Of a DNA stretch of 6,894 nucleotides, positions 1 to 6,339 are shown one piece after another. A model generated the notes under the pieces. The model searched no databases, was not told the origin of the DNA, and saw only the letters and a list, made by a program, of their open reading frames with translations. Made by a program: the position numbers and the translations under genes. This DNA is from Nitrososphaerota archaeon (GTDB taxonomy: Archaea; Thermoproteota; Nitrososphaeria; Nitrososphaerales; Nitrosopumilaceae): positions 1 to 6,894 of the forward strand of contig JACZUQ010000001.1 in NCBI GenBank assembly GCA_022573065.1, read 5' to 3'. Within the stretch, counting starts at the first letter, position 1. Every line of letters begins with the position of its first letter.

Positions 1-523
1 TTGTACTTGTACTTTCAACATTTTCAAGTAATGGATCAAGGATAGATAATCCAACATAGTGAGCGATTATTACAATAATGTAACTTAGAACAAATTTTCC
101 TGCAAGCGTAGCAATAAAAAATCTTCTTGGATTGTATTTTGCTAAACCAAGTGGAATGTATATCAAATCATCAGGAATTGGAGTAGCGGCTGCTACAAAT
201 GCTGCAGCAGCACCATATTTTTTGACCAGTCTTTCAAAAGGCTTCATTCTTTTTCTTGTTTTTTCAGAGAGAATTCTCCCACCACCATAACTAATATAGA
301 AAATTATCATCTTTGCAAAGGTTGCAGTAACTGCTCCCACTATTGCTAATATGTGAATATTGAATTGTTCACCTACTGCCATAGTAGCTAGTACTACAAA
401 TGATGGGATTGGAACAAAGGGAATTAGTGAACCAAAAAAGCTGATCAAACTTAGTGCTAAATAGCCTACTTCAGACGCAAATGGAAAAAGAGCTTCTGAA
501 AAGGCTGCATAATCCACAATCAA
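1..523 (-). CDS. DedA/VTT-domain (SNARE-associated-like) integral membrane protein, 3'-truncated
   Basis: The minus strand reads open from base 523 to the window edge, giving 174 codons with the C-terminus missing. Hydrophobic stretches lie at about residues 20-50, 56-78, 104-128 and 136-162. Between the second and third is a basic loop (SEKTRKRMKPFERLVKKYG). Two features resemble the DedA/VTT fold: a proline-rich re-entrant-like segment (FFGSLIPFVPIPS, 29-41) and a second one (ATPIPDDLIYIPLG, 113-126) followed by NPRRFFIATLAGK. Family members sit in the cytoplasmic membrane, and several bacterial and eukaryotic relatives act in lipid movement or membrane homeostasis; the substrate here is unknown. 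An in-frame TAA at 529-527 limits the start to TTG 523 or GTG 517. I chose TTG, but GTG is nearly as good. The gene is divergent from the small gene at 599. The family call is fairly firm, the role is not. Confidence 0.8.
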   Translation of the reverse strand, partial: MIVDYAAFSEALFPFASEVGYLALSLISFFGSLIPFVPIPSFVVLATMAVGEQFNIHILAIVGAVTATFAKMIIFYISYGGGRILSEKTRKRMKPFERLVKKYGAAAAFVAAATPIPDDLIYIPLGLAKYNPRRFFIATLAGKFVLSYIIVIIAHYVGLSILDPLLENVESTST

Positions 524-598
524 CCATTAGAGTTACACTATTTAATTCTAAAAATTTAAAAAATCATTAAAATATCATATTTTCAAAGTGAATTTGAA
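524..598. promoter_or_regulatory. divergent promoter region between the DedA-like gene and the small plus-strand gene
   Basis: This 75-base gap is almost entirely A/T. For the plus-strand gene, a TATA-like run (TTAAAATAT, 567-575) would place the transcript start near 597, giving an essentially leaderless message for the TTG at 599. For the minus-strand gene, the complement of about 550-563 reads TTTTTTAAATTTTT, which would start transcription near 530, a few bases before TTG 523. A second candidate, AATTAAATAG (minus, about 538-547), would fit a leaderless GTG 517. No convincing Shine-Dalgarno is seen on either side. Box positions are inferred from the usual archaeal spacing of about 26 bases from box centre to start. 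Confidence 0.4.
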
Positions 599-973
599 TT
601 GGTAAAAAAAGAACATCAGATGGTCTGTCAAAAAATTTCAAGGATTAGTCCGTATATTAGATTTGTGGGAGTAATTGGAAATAAAGGAGACCTCTTAGCA
701 TATTATCGAAGACCAAACTTGAATCCAATGCTTAATGAGAGAGAGGCAAAGAATCAGTTCTCAAACATTGCAATAAACACAGGCTTGGATGCTGCGTTTG
801 ATAAGGATCTGGGAAAAGTTGAGTTTGTTTGGGAGGAAAGGAAAAAGGTTCAGACCATTTCTTTTGCAGTAAATATGGACAGAGTTTGGATATCACTTGA
901 TAGAAAGGTGATTCGAACTGAAATTCTTCGAATTATTGATGAATGTTTACCTATAGTAAAACACTATTCATAA
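599..973 (+). CDS. small uncharacterised protein, probably a thaumarchaeal lineage-specific family (DUF6659-like)
   Basis: This is a 124-residue soluble protein with no signal peptide or membrane segment. I cannot assign a function. Its pattern resembles a family of small thaumarchaeal proteins: an N-terminal helix with one cysteine (C10), a predicted beta hairpin around residues 20-36 (IRFVGVIGNKGDLLAYY), a second strand pair at about 71-101 (LGKVEFVWEERKKVQTISF then RVWISLD), and a C-terminal amphipathic helix (about 104-120). This strand-helix layout could suit a roadblock/profilin-like sensory or scaffold fold, but that is only a guess. The start is TTG 599, supported by the TATA-like box at 567-575 and by the lack of any upstream ATG before the in-frame stop at 557. 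An internal ATG at 620 (residue 8) is the alternative. The 3' end overlaps the convergent ABC ATPase gene by 10 bp. Confidence 0.7.
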   Translation: MVKKEHQMVCQKISRISPYIRFVGVIGNKGDLLAYYRRPNLNPMLNEREAKNQFSNIAINTGLDAAFDKDLGKVEFVWEERKKVQTISFAVNMDRVWISLDRKVIRTEILRIIDECLPIVKHYS

Positions 974-1896
974 AGCCAACACATTACATAACCTGAATCA
1001 GTTTTGAATCTAGGCGGATCTTTTTTGCATTTTTCCATAGCCTCAGGACATCTATCTATGAACTTGCATCCTTCCTTTGGAGATAAAAGATTTGGGGGAT
1101 TTCCTTTGATGTATTTTGGTTTTCCCCCACGTAATGTTGGGATTGATTCTAACAAACCTTTAGTGTAAGGATGCTTTGGATTTTTATAAATATCTTGAGA
1201 GCTTCCAAATTCGATCATTCCTCCTCCATACATTATTCCTATTTTATCAGCAATTTCAGAAAGTACTGCCAAGTCGTGTGTGATTAACATAATAGACATG
1301 CCATCTTTTTTTAGTTTCTTTAAGAGATTAACAATTTGAGCTTGGATTAAAACATCAAGTGCAGTTGTTGGCTCATCAGCAATTACAAATTTTGGTTTCA
1401 ACAATAATGCCATTGCAATAATTATTCTTTGTTTCATTCCTCCGCTAAGTTCATGAGGATATTTTTTTAGAACACTTTCATCCAAATTTACAGAGCTAAT
1501 TGAATCGAAAATTAATTTTTCAGAATCACCCTCATAGTCGTGTTCTTTTAAGACTTCGACAAACTGTTGCTTTATTGTATAAACTGGGTCAAGTGAATTC
1601 ATTGCTCCTTGAAAAACCATTGAAATTTTTTTCCAACGATAATCATTATCGAACTTTGATTCGGTTATATCTAAGATTGATTCTCCATCAAAAGTAATTT
1701 TTCCTGAAATAATTTTTCCTCCTTGAATCATTCGAATTAAGGTTAATCCCAAAGTACTTTTTCCACAAGCACTTTCTCCTGCAATTCCAATTGATTCTCC
1801 TTTTTCTAATGAAAAATTTACATCTTCGAGTGCATGTACCTGGCCTTTTGAGGTTTGGTATCTTGTGGTAAGACCATCTACATCAAGAAATGTCAT
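964..1896 (-). CDS. OppD/DppD-type peptide (or nickel) ABC transporter ATP-binding protein
   Basis: A 310-residue cytoplasmic ATPase that would power uptake of di-/oligopeptides, nickel or a similar solute by a membrane permease pair. All ABC elements are visible: A-loop Y13, Walker A GESACGKST (40-48), Q-loop Q96 in VFQGAMNSLDP, signature LSGGMKQR (150-157), Walker B FVIADEP with catalytic E175, D-loop ALD (179-181) and switch H207 (ITHD). The C-terminal oligopeptide-transporter domain starts at KHPYTKGLL (241-249) and holds cysteines 277, 283, 290 and 306, matching the spacing that binds a [4Fe-4S] cluster in a characterised DppD. The Walker A carries Ala-Cys where Gly-Ser is usual. I use ATG 1896 (MTFLDVDG), which fits the family's N-terminus. 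An in-frame ATG at 1950 adds 18 residues but would run into the aspS promoter. No permease, binding protein or OppF partner adjoins it, so it appears monocistronic. Confidence 0.9.
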   Translation of the reverse strand: MTFLDVDGLTTRYQTSKGQVHALEDVNFSLEKGESIGIAGESACGKSTLGLTLIRMIQGGKIISGKITFDGESILDITESKFDNDYRWKKISMVFQGAMNSLDPVYTIKQQFVEVLKEHDYEGDSEKLIFDSISSVNLDESVLKKYPHELSGGMKQRIIIAMALLLKPKFVIADEPTTALDVLIQAQIVNLLKKLKKDGMSIMLITHDLAVLSEIADKIGIMYGGGMIEFGSSQDIYKNPKHPYTKGLLESIPTLRGGKPKYIKGNPPNLLSPKEGCKFIDRCPEAMEKCKKDPPRFKTDSGYVMCWLYE

Positions 1897-1980
1897 GATT
1901 TTTTTAAGATATACTAGTAGATTTGACTTTGCAAGAAGGGATATATGCAACTTTATGCAAGTGAGAAAAAGTCGACCCTA
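1897..1980. promoter_or_regulatory. divergent promoter region between the ABC ATPase gene and aspS
   Basis: On the plus strand a purine run (AAGAAGGG, 1933-1940) followed by ATATAT (1941-1946) looks like an archaeal BRE plus TATA box. Usual spacing puts the aspS transcript start near 1970, about 11 bases before ATG 1981. A second A/T-rich stretch (TTTTTTAAGATATAC, 1899-1913) would start near 1935 and suit the alternative ATG 1945. Read on the other strand, the same ATATAT element would start a transcript near 1918, about 20 bases before ATG 1896 of the ATPase gene. Sharing one box in both directions is inference. Confidence 0.4.
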
Positions 1981-3267
1981 ATGCAGTTTAATCGTACTCA
2001 TAACATTGAAGATTTGAATTCAGGAATGATTGGTCAGAAGGTCATTTTTGGAGGATGGATAGAAGATCTTCGAAAACTAGGAAAAATGACTTTTCTAACT
2101 GTCAGAGATGTTACTGGATTAACTCAAGTTATAGTCAAAGAAGACACTAGTAAGGAAATTGAGGGAATTACTAGACAAAGTGTAATCAGAGTGGAGGGAA
2201 AGGTTCAGGAGACTAAAGCACGTGATTTTGAGTGTGAGGTAAAAGCCGAAAAAATTGATGTCCTAGCAAAAGCTCTTCATCCCCTCCCAATAGACCCTAT
2301 CGGAAGACTAGAGAGCGATATTGACAATCGATTAAATGCAAGAGCCCTAGATATGCGCAATCAAAAAACAGCATCAATTTTTAAGATAAGGCATCATGTC
2401 TTGGCTGCACTTCGAAAAACCTTATCAGAAAAAAAATTTATTGAAATTAACACTCCAAAACTAATTGGAAGTGCTAGTGAAGGTGGTGCAAATTTATTTT
2501 CACTAGATTACTTTGGCAAACAAGCGTATCTTGCACAAAGTCCTCAACTATACAAAGAACAAATGACTATTGGTTTAGAGAGAGTTTATGAGATTGCATC
2601 ATTTTATCGGGCAGAAAAATCACATACAGGTAGACATCTTAGTGAGTTTACTAGTATAGACATTGAAGCTGCATTTATGGATTACACAGATGTAATGGAT
2701 ATTTTAGAATCACTAGTAGTTAGTGTTTACAAATATACTGCTGAAAAATGTAAAAAAGAACAAGAGACACTTGGAATAGAAATCAAAGTTCCATCCTCAC
2801 CATTTGAAAAAATTACATACTCGCAAGTGTTAGAGGAGCTCAAAGGAAATGGGGAAGATTTAAAATTTGGAGATGACTTGCTTGATTCACATTTACGAAT
2901 TGTTGGAAAAAAACATCCTGGATTTTTCTTTTTAACTGATTGGCCGATGAAGTTAAAACCATTTTACATTCGTGAAAAAGATGACGATCCAAACATTTCA
3001 AGATCATTTGATTTACAATATGGATTTTTAGAACTATCATCAGGTGGAACAAGACTTCACGATCCTAAAAAAATTAAAGAAAGGCTCAAGGAGCAAGGTC
3101 TTGATCCTTCTAAATTTACAAATCATTTGCAATCATTTGATTGGGGAATGCCTCCACATGCAGGATGGGGGATGGGTTTAGAACGACTGTTAACTACTCT
3201 TATGGGAATTGATAACGTACGAGAAGTGATTTTGTATCCAAGAGATCCTGACAGGTTAACACCGTAA
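1981..3267 (+). CDS. aspS: aspartyl-tRNA synthetase, archaeal/eukaryotic type (Asp- or Asp/Asn-tRNA specificity undecided)
   Basis: A 428-residue class IIb synthetase that charges tRNA with aspartate in the cytoplasm. An N-terminal OB-fold anticodon-binding domain (about 1-100, with GWIEDLRKLGKMTFLTVRD at 25-43) is followed by the catalytic core. Visible core elements are ASEGGANLF (165-173, flipping loop), QSPQLYKE (186-193), motif 2 FYRAEKSHTGRHLSEF (208-223), LSSGGTRLHD (352-361), and motif 3 GWGMGLERL (395-403). It ends in RDPDRLTP, the typical archaeal tail. It lacks the large bacterial insertion domain, and its length matches archaeal enzymes (about 430-440). I chose ATG 1981 because MQFNRTHN lines up with the archaeal N-terminus (MYRTHYS in Pyrococcus, from memory) and a BRE/TATA lies at the right distance. 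ATG 1945 would add 12 unmatched residues. OB-fold positions linked to tRNA-Asp versus tRNA-Asn choice match neither known pattern. The gene ends five bases before convergent leuB. Confidence 0.95.
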   Translation: MQFNRTHNIEDLNSGMIGQKVIFGGWIEDLRKLGKMTFLTVRDVTGLTQVIVKEDTSKEIEGITRQSVIRVEGKVQETKARDFECEVKAEKIDVLAKALHPLPIDPIGRLESDIDNRLNARALDMRNQKTASIFKIRHHVLAALRKTLSEKKFIEINTPKLIGSASEGGANLFSLDYFGKQAYLAQSPQLYKEQMTIGLERVYEIASFYRAEKSHTGRHLSEFTSIDIEAAFMDYTDVMDILESLVVSVYKYTAEKCKKEQETLGIEIKVPSSPFEKITYSQVLEELKGNGEDLKFGDDLLDSHLRIVGKKHPGFFFLTDWPMKLKPFYIREKDDDPNISRSFDLQYGFLELSSGGTRLHDPKKIKERLKEQGLDPSKFTNHLQSFDWGMPPHAGWGMGLERLLTTLMGIDNVREVILYPRDPDRLTP

Positions 3268-3272
3268 TTTAC

Positions 3273-4292
3273 TCAAACTAATCTTGAGATAATTTCTTTT
3301 GTAAATTCCATCGTGGTTTTATCTCCTCCGATATCTTTAGTTTTAATTCCATTTTTTACAGTATCATATACAGTAGATTCTAACCTTCCAGCAACGTCAA
3401 TGCATTTTTTATCGTTATTCTTCATTCCAAGCCAATCTAACATCATCTTAATTGATAGAATAAACGCTGAGGGGTTAGCAATTTGCTTGCCAGCAATATC
3501 AAATGCCGCACCATGAACAGGCTCAAAGAGTGCAAAATCATCACCAATGTTTGCTGCAGGAGCCATACCCAATCCACCAACTACTTGAGCTGCCTCATCA
3601 GATAAGATATCACCAAACAAGTTAGTAGTTACTATAACATCAAATGACTGAGGTTGTCTGATTAAATTCATTGCACATGCATCAACATACATTTGCTCAA
3701 AGGTAATTCCGTGGTGACTAGCTACTTCTTCTTCACATGATCTAGCAAATAATCCATCAGTTTTTTTCATCACGTTTGATTTGTGAACACATGTAACCTT
3801 TTTTTCCTTGTTTCTTTGTTCTGCCACGATACATGCATATTTTGCAATTCGTTTTGATGCTTTTCTTGAAATTCTTCTTAATGCGATTGAAGTATTTTCA
3901 TCAATGTCGAATTCATCTCCAGTGTAAAGATCTTCTGTGTTTTCTCTAACTATAACAAGATCAATGTCATCTCGTAGTGCAGGCATGTTAGCAAATGATT
4001 TTGAAGGTCTAATGTTTGCATAAAGATCAAGCATTCTGCGTAATCGAACAATTACATCTGCTGCACTTTCTCCAACAGGAGCCTTAAGACAAGCATTTGA
4101 TTGTTTTATAGAGGCAATTGTTTCATCAGGTAAGGCTTTACCTGTTTGTTGTAAGGCCGCATCCCCAGCTTGAACCTTTTTTATTGAAAACTGTAAATTT
4201 AGTTTATCATGTATGGTCTCTAAAACTGCGACAGCAGATTCTGAGAGTTCTGGACCAATTCCATCCCCAGTTATTAATGATATATTATACAT
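3273..4292 (-). CDS. leuB: 3-isopropylmalate dehydrogenase (NAD-dependent beta-decarboxylating dehydrogenase family)
   Basis: A 339-residue cytoplasmic enzyme predicted to oxidise and decarboxylate 3-isopropylmalate to 4-methyl-2-oxopentanoate, the last leucine-specific step before transamination. The N-terminus (ISLITGDGIGPE, 4-15) is diagnostic of the isocitrate/isopropylmalate dehydrogenase superfamily. Substrate arginines are visible at R85, R95 and R116, catalytic Y123 (EDLYTG) and K171 (VHKSNV), and metal-binding aspartates at D204, D228 and D232 (NLFGDILSDE). In the cofactor loop (EPVHGAAFDIAGK, 257-269), D265 indicates NAD rather than NADP; Phe264 replaces the usual proline. Isocitrate dehydrogenase is unlikely because its substrate Ser/Asn pair is absent. 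Homoisocitrate or methylmalate-type substrates cannot be excluded from sequence, as RENTEDLY is shared by several archaeal relatives. It is last in the visible operon, 42 bases after leuA, and ends next to convergent aspS. A T-tract (minus, 4334-4329) directly follows the leuA stop. Confidence 0.88.
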   Translation of the reverse strand: MYNISLITGDGIGPELSESAVAVLETIHDKLNLQFSIKKVQAGDAALQQTGKALPDETIASIKQSNACLKAPVGESAADVIVRLRRMLDLYANIRPSKSFANMPALRDDIDLVIVRENTEDLYTGDEFDIDENTSIALRRISRKASKRIAKYACIVAEQRNKEKKVTCVHKSNVMKKTDGLFARSCEEEVASHHGITFEQMYVDACAMNLIRQPQSFDVIVTTNLFGDILSDEAAQVVGGLGMAPAANIGDDFALFEPVHGAAFDIAGKQIANPSAFILSIKMMLDWLGMKNNDKKCIDVAGRLESTVYDTVKNGIKTKDIGGDKTTMEFTKEIISRLV

Positions 4293-4298
4293 TTGGTT

Positions 4299-4307
4299 TC
4301 CTTTCCT
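4299..4307 (-). promoter_or_regulatory. Shine-Dalgarno-like site for leuB
   Basis: The minus strand reads AGGAAAGGA six bases before the leuB ATG at 4292. It is an imperfect match to the archaeal consensus AGGAGGTGA but well placed. It supports this start and translation of leuB as an internal gene of a polycistronic message. Confidence 0.5.
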
Positions 4308-4334
4308 AAAACTTGAGTAACGAAGCTTAAAAAA

Positions 4335-5852
4335 TTAGTTGTCTACCTTCTTTTCTTTTAGCATCTTCTTGAGCATAATTCTGTTAATACCATCAATCAT
4401 TGCCTGAACACTAGTAGTTACAATATCTTCTCCAATTGATTTTGCAGTGGCCATATTACCATAAGGATCTTCTACCTTGATTGTTACTTCACATAATGCA
4501 TTGGAGCCACCTGAAATTGATGCTAATGAGTAGTCTTTTACTCTAACTTCGGCAATCTCGCCAGTTAGTTTTTGAATTGCATTGAGTGATGCATCAACTG
4601 GACCTACACCATAGTCTGTTGCATGAACCTCCTTGCCATCAATATTTAATTTTACAAATGCATAAGGCATTGTTCCAATACCAGTAGACACTGAAAATCC
4701 AGTTAATTGCACAATTCTCTTTATTCCCCGTTCTCCAAGAATTTCACTTGCAATTGATAAGAGCTCAACGTCGGTAACTTGCTTTCCTTGATCACCTATT
4801 GCCTTTACCTTCGCTAGAATCTGCTTTGTTTGATTTTCATCTGGAACTATTCCATATTCTTTGAGCATAGCGTTCATGCCATGTGCTCCAGCGTGCTTTC
4901 CAACCTGAAACCATCTATGTCTGCCAACAAGTTCGGGACTAATTGGCTCATATGTCAAGGGATTGCTTAAAATTCCATGAGTATGAATGCCTGATTCATG
5001 ACCAAATGCATTTTCACCAACAATTGCTTTGTTTGGTTGAACAGGAACACCAACTAGATTTGAAATATACCTTGAGGTTTCGTAGATTAATTTTGTATTA
5101 ATTCCAGTCTCCCATTTGTTTTCAAATTGTAAGCATTGTAATGCCATAACAAATTCTTCAAGTGATGCATTTCCTGCACGCTCTCCGATTCCATTGATTG
5201 TAACATGTGCACATGAAGCTCCTGCTTGAATACCTGAAATAGCATTTGCTACAGCTAGTCCAAAATCATTGTGACAGTGTACGCTGATTGGAAGTTTGGA
5301 TGCTTCAATTGCGTCTTTTGTTATTTCTGCAATATACTGCGGGGTTGAATAACCCACTGTATCAGGAATGTCGATACGGTCAGCGCCTGCTTTAGCTACC
5401 TCGCCAAATACTTTTTTTAAGAAATCCCTATCAGATCTAGTTGCGTCTTCGGCTGAAAATTCTACTTGAAGACCACGAGACTTGCCATATTCTACTGCCT
5501 CTATTGCTTTTTCAAGTACTTGATCACGGGTAAGATGAAGTTTATGCTCTAAGTGAATATCAGACGTTGCAATAAAGGTGTGAATATATTTTAATCCACA
5601 ATCAATTGCGGCATCAATATCTTTTTTGTCAGTTCTTGCTAATCCGCAAATTTCAGCCTTCAAATTTGCTTCAGTAATCATTTTAATTCCAATGCGTTCA
5701 CCTTCTGAGACTATTGGGAATCCTGCTTCTATTGCATCAACACCTAAAGCATCAAGCTTTTTTGCAATACTTAATTTTTGATCTGGGGATAATGCAACTC
5801 CTGGAGTTTGTTCTCCGTCTCTTAATGTAGTATCAAAGATTCTAACTTTCAT
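4335..5852 (-). CDS. leuA: 2-isopropylmalate synthase (LeuA/CimA family)
   Basis: A 505-residue enzyme predicted to condense 2-oxoisovalerate with acetyl-CoA to 2-isopropylmalate, the first committed leucine step. The catalytic TIM barrel (about 1-270) opens with DTTLRDGEQ (7-15), holding R11 and metal ligand D12. Other metal ligands are H192 and H194 in VHCHNDFG, and N228 in NGIGERAGNAS (220-230). The linker carries NAFGHESGIHTHG (281-293) and LVGRHRWFQVGKHAG (308-322). A C-terminal LeuA-dimer/regulatory domain spans about 385-495 (YGVGPVDASLNA; SISGGSNALCEV), where leucine-type feedback inhibitors bind in relatives. Length matches archaeal LeuA and citramalate synthase (about 490-510), and the two are hard to separate by sequence; neighbours ilvB, ilvN and leuB favour LeuA, and a citramalate side role is possible. 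Start ATG 5852 is fixed by a strong AGGAG site and overlaps the ilvN stop in ATGA. Confidence 0.88.
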   Translation of the reverse strand: MKVRIFDTTLRDGEQTPGVALSPDQKLSIAKKLDALGVDAIEAGFPIVSEGERIGIKMITEANLKAEICGLARTDKKDIDAAIDCGLKYIHTFIATSDIHLEHKLHLTRDQVLEKAIEAVEYGKSRGLQVEFSAEDATRSDRDFLKKVFGEVAKAGADRIDIPDTVGYSTPQYIAEITKDAIEASKLPISVHCHNDFGLAVANAISGIQAGASCAHVTINGIGERAGNASLEEFVMALQCLQFENKWETGINTKLIYETSRYISNLVGVPVQPNKAIVGENAFGHESGIHTHGILSNPLTYEPISPELVGRHRWFQVGKHAGAHGMNAMLKEYGIVPDENQTKQILAKVKAIGDQGKQVTDVELLSIASEILGERGIKRIVQLTGFSVSTGIGTMPYAFVKLNIDGKEVHATDYGVGPVDASLNAIQKLTGEIAEVRVKDYSLASISGGSNALCEVTIKVEDPYGNMATAKSIGEDIVTTSVQAMIDGINRIMLKKMLKEKKVDN

Positions 5853-6331
5853 GCCCCACTCCTCTCCAAAGCTGCTACACCAGTTCTTGCAGTCTCTAAT
5901 ATTCCATAAGGTCTTGCCAATTCTTCAAATGCATTAATCTGTTCAGAGGTAGCGGTAAGCTCAACCATAATAGAGTCCTTTTTGACATCATGAACTTTTG
6001 CTCCATACGCATTTGCCAATTTATTAATTTCCATACTATCAGATGGTTTATTGATCTTAATCTTAAAAAGAATTAGCTCACGATGCACAGTCTTATGCTC
6101 ATCTAATCTACGTACCTCGACAGTATCAATCATCTTGTCAAGTTGTTTTATTATTTGTTGTATTTGTTTTTCATCACCAACAGTTGTAATAGTCATTCTA
6201 GAAAACTCTGGGTTTGCAGTTACACCTACTGAAATACTTTCGATGTTAAAGTTTCGAGATCGAAATAGATGAGTTACTTTAAATAAAATTCCCGGTTTGT
6301 TTTCAGTTAAAATAGAAATTATAGACCACAT
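5849..6331 (-). CDS. ilvN: acetolactate (acetohydroxyacid) synthase small regulatory subunit
   Basis: A 160-residue regulatory partner of IlvB that activates the catalytic subunit and usually confers valine feedback inhibition. An N-terminal ACT domain (about 2-75) contains ENKPGILFKVTHLF (10-23) and RNFNIESISVG (26-36), followed by SRMTITTVGDE. The C-terminal half (about 80-160) has the family pattern HRELILFKI and ends ETARTGVAALER. I chose ATG 6331 (MWSIISIL): with it, N11, G14 and N29 align with the same numbers as the valine-site residues of E. coli IlvH, and GTGAT (minus, 6340-6336) sits four bases upstream as a partial Shine-Dalgarno. An in-frame GTG at 6340, overlapping the ilvB stop, would add three residues. 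The stop overlaps the leuA start by four bases (ATGA), so it is likely translationally coupled to both neighbours. Confidence 0.93.
   Translation of the reverse strand: MWSIISILTENKPGILFKVTHLFRSRNFNIESISVGVTANPEFSRMTITTVGDEKQIQQIIKQLDKMIDTVEVRRLDEHKTVHRELILFKIKINKPSDSMEINKLANAYGAKVHDVKKDSIMVELTATSEQINAFEELARPYGILETARTGVAALERSGA
5859..5863 (-). promoter_or_regulatory. Shine-Dalgarno site for leuA
   Basis: The minus strand reads AGGAG, within GGAGAGGAG, six bases before the leuA ATG at 5852 and inside the end of ilvN. It is the best ribosome-binding match in the window and decides the leuA start. Confidence 0.65.
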
Positions 6332-6339
6332 AGTTATCA

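Noticed and set aside
1..16. Short direct repeat TTGTACTTGTACTT at the left edge
   Set aside because: It encodes a Ser-Thr-Ser-Thr run in the DedA-like protein and is too short to be a mobile or regulatory repeat.
1500..1697. 65-codon plus-strand open frame inside the ABC ATPase gene
   Set aside because: It lies antisense to a strongly conserved coding frame and has no family resemblance or ribosome site.
1897..1950. Eighteen-residue N-terminal extension of the ABC ATPase from ATG 1950
   Set aside because: The family starts just before the first strand, as in MTFLDVDG; the extension overlaps promoter sequence.
1945..1980. Twelve-residue N-terminal extension of AspRS from ATG 1945
   Set aside because: Archaeal AspRS begins at the position of ATG 1981, and the extension spans the likely promoter and leader.
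2840..3052. 70-codon minus-strand open frame inside aspS
   Set aside because: Antisense shadow of the AspRS catalytic core; its composition is the complement of aspS codons.
3313..3516. 67-codon plus-strand open frame inside leuB, and a similar one at 4118-4309
   Set aside because: Both are antisense to conserved LeuB motifs and have no independent coding signal.
3273..4292. Isocitrate dehydrogenase as the identity of the leuB gene
   Set aside because: The Ser and Asn that contact isocitrate are Asp79 and Ile81 here, and the operon is for branched-chain amino acids.
4329..4334. T-tract after the leuA stop as a terminator or internal promoter for leuB
   Set aside because: It is only six T residues; a TATA reading would start the transcript inside the leuB ribosome site, and the 42-base gap fits read-through better.
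6051..6272. 73-codon plus-strand open frame inside ilvN, and a 65-codon one at 6620-6817 inside ilvB
   Set aside because: Antisense shadows of conserved frames; the Cys/Ser/Ile-rich translation is a complement artefact.
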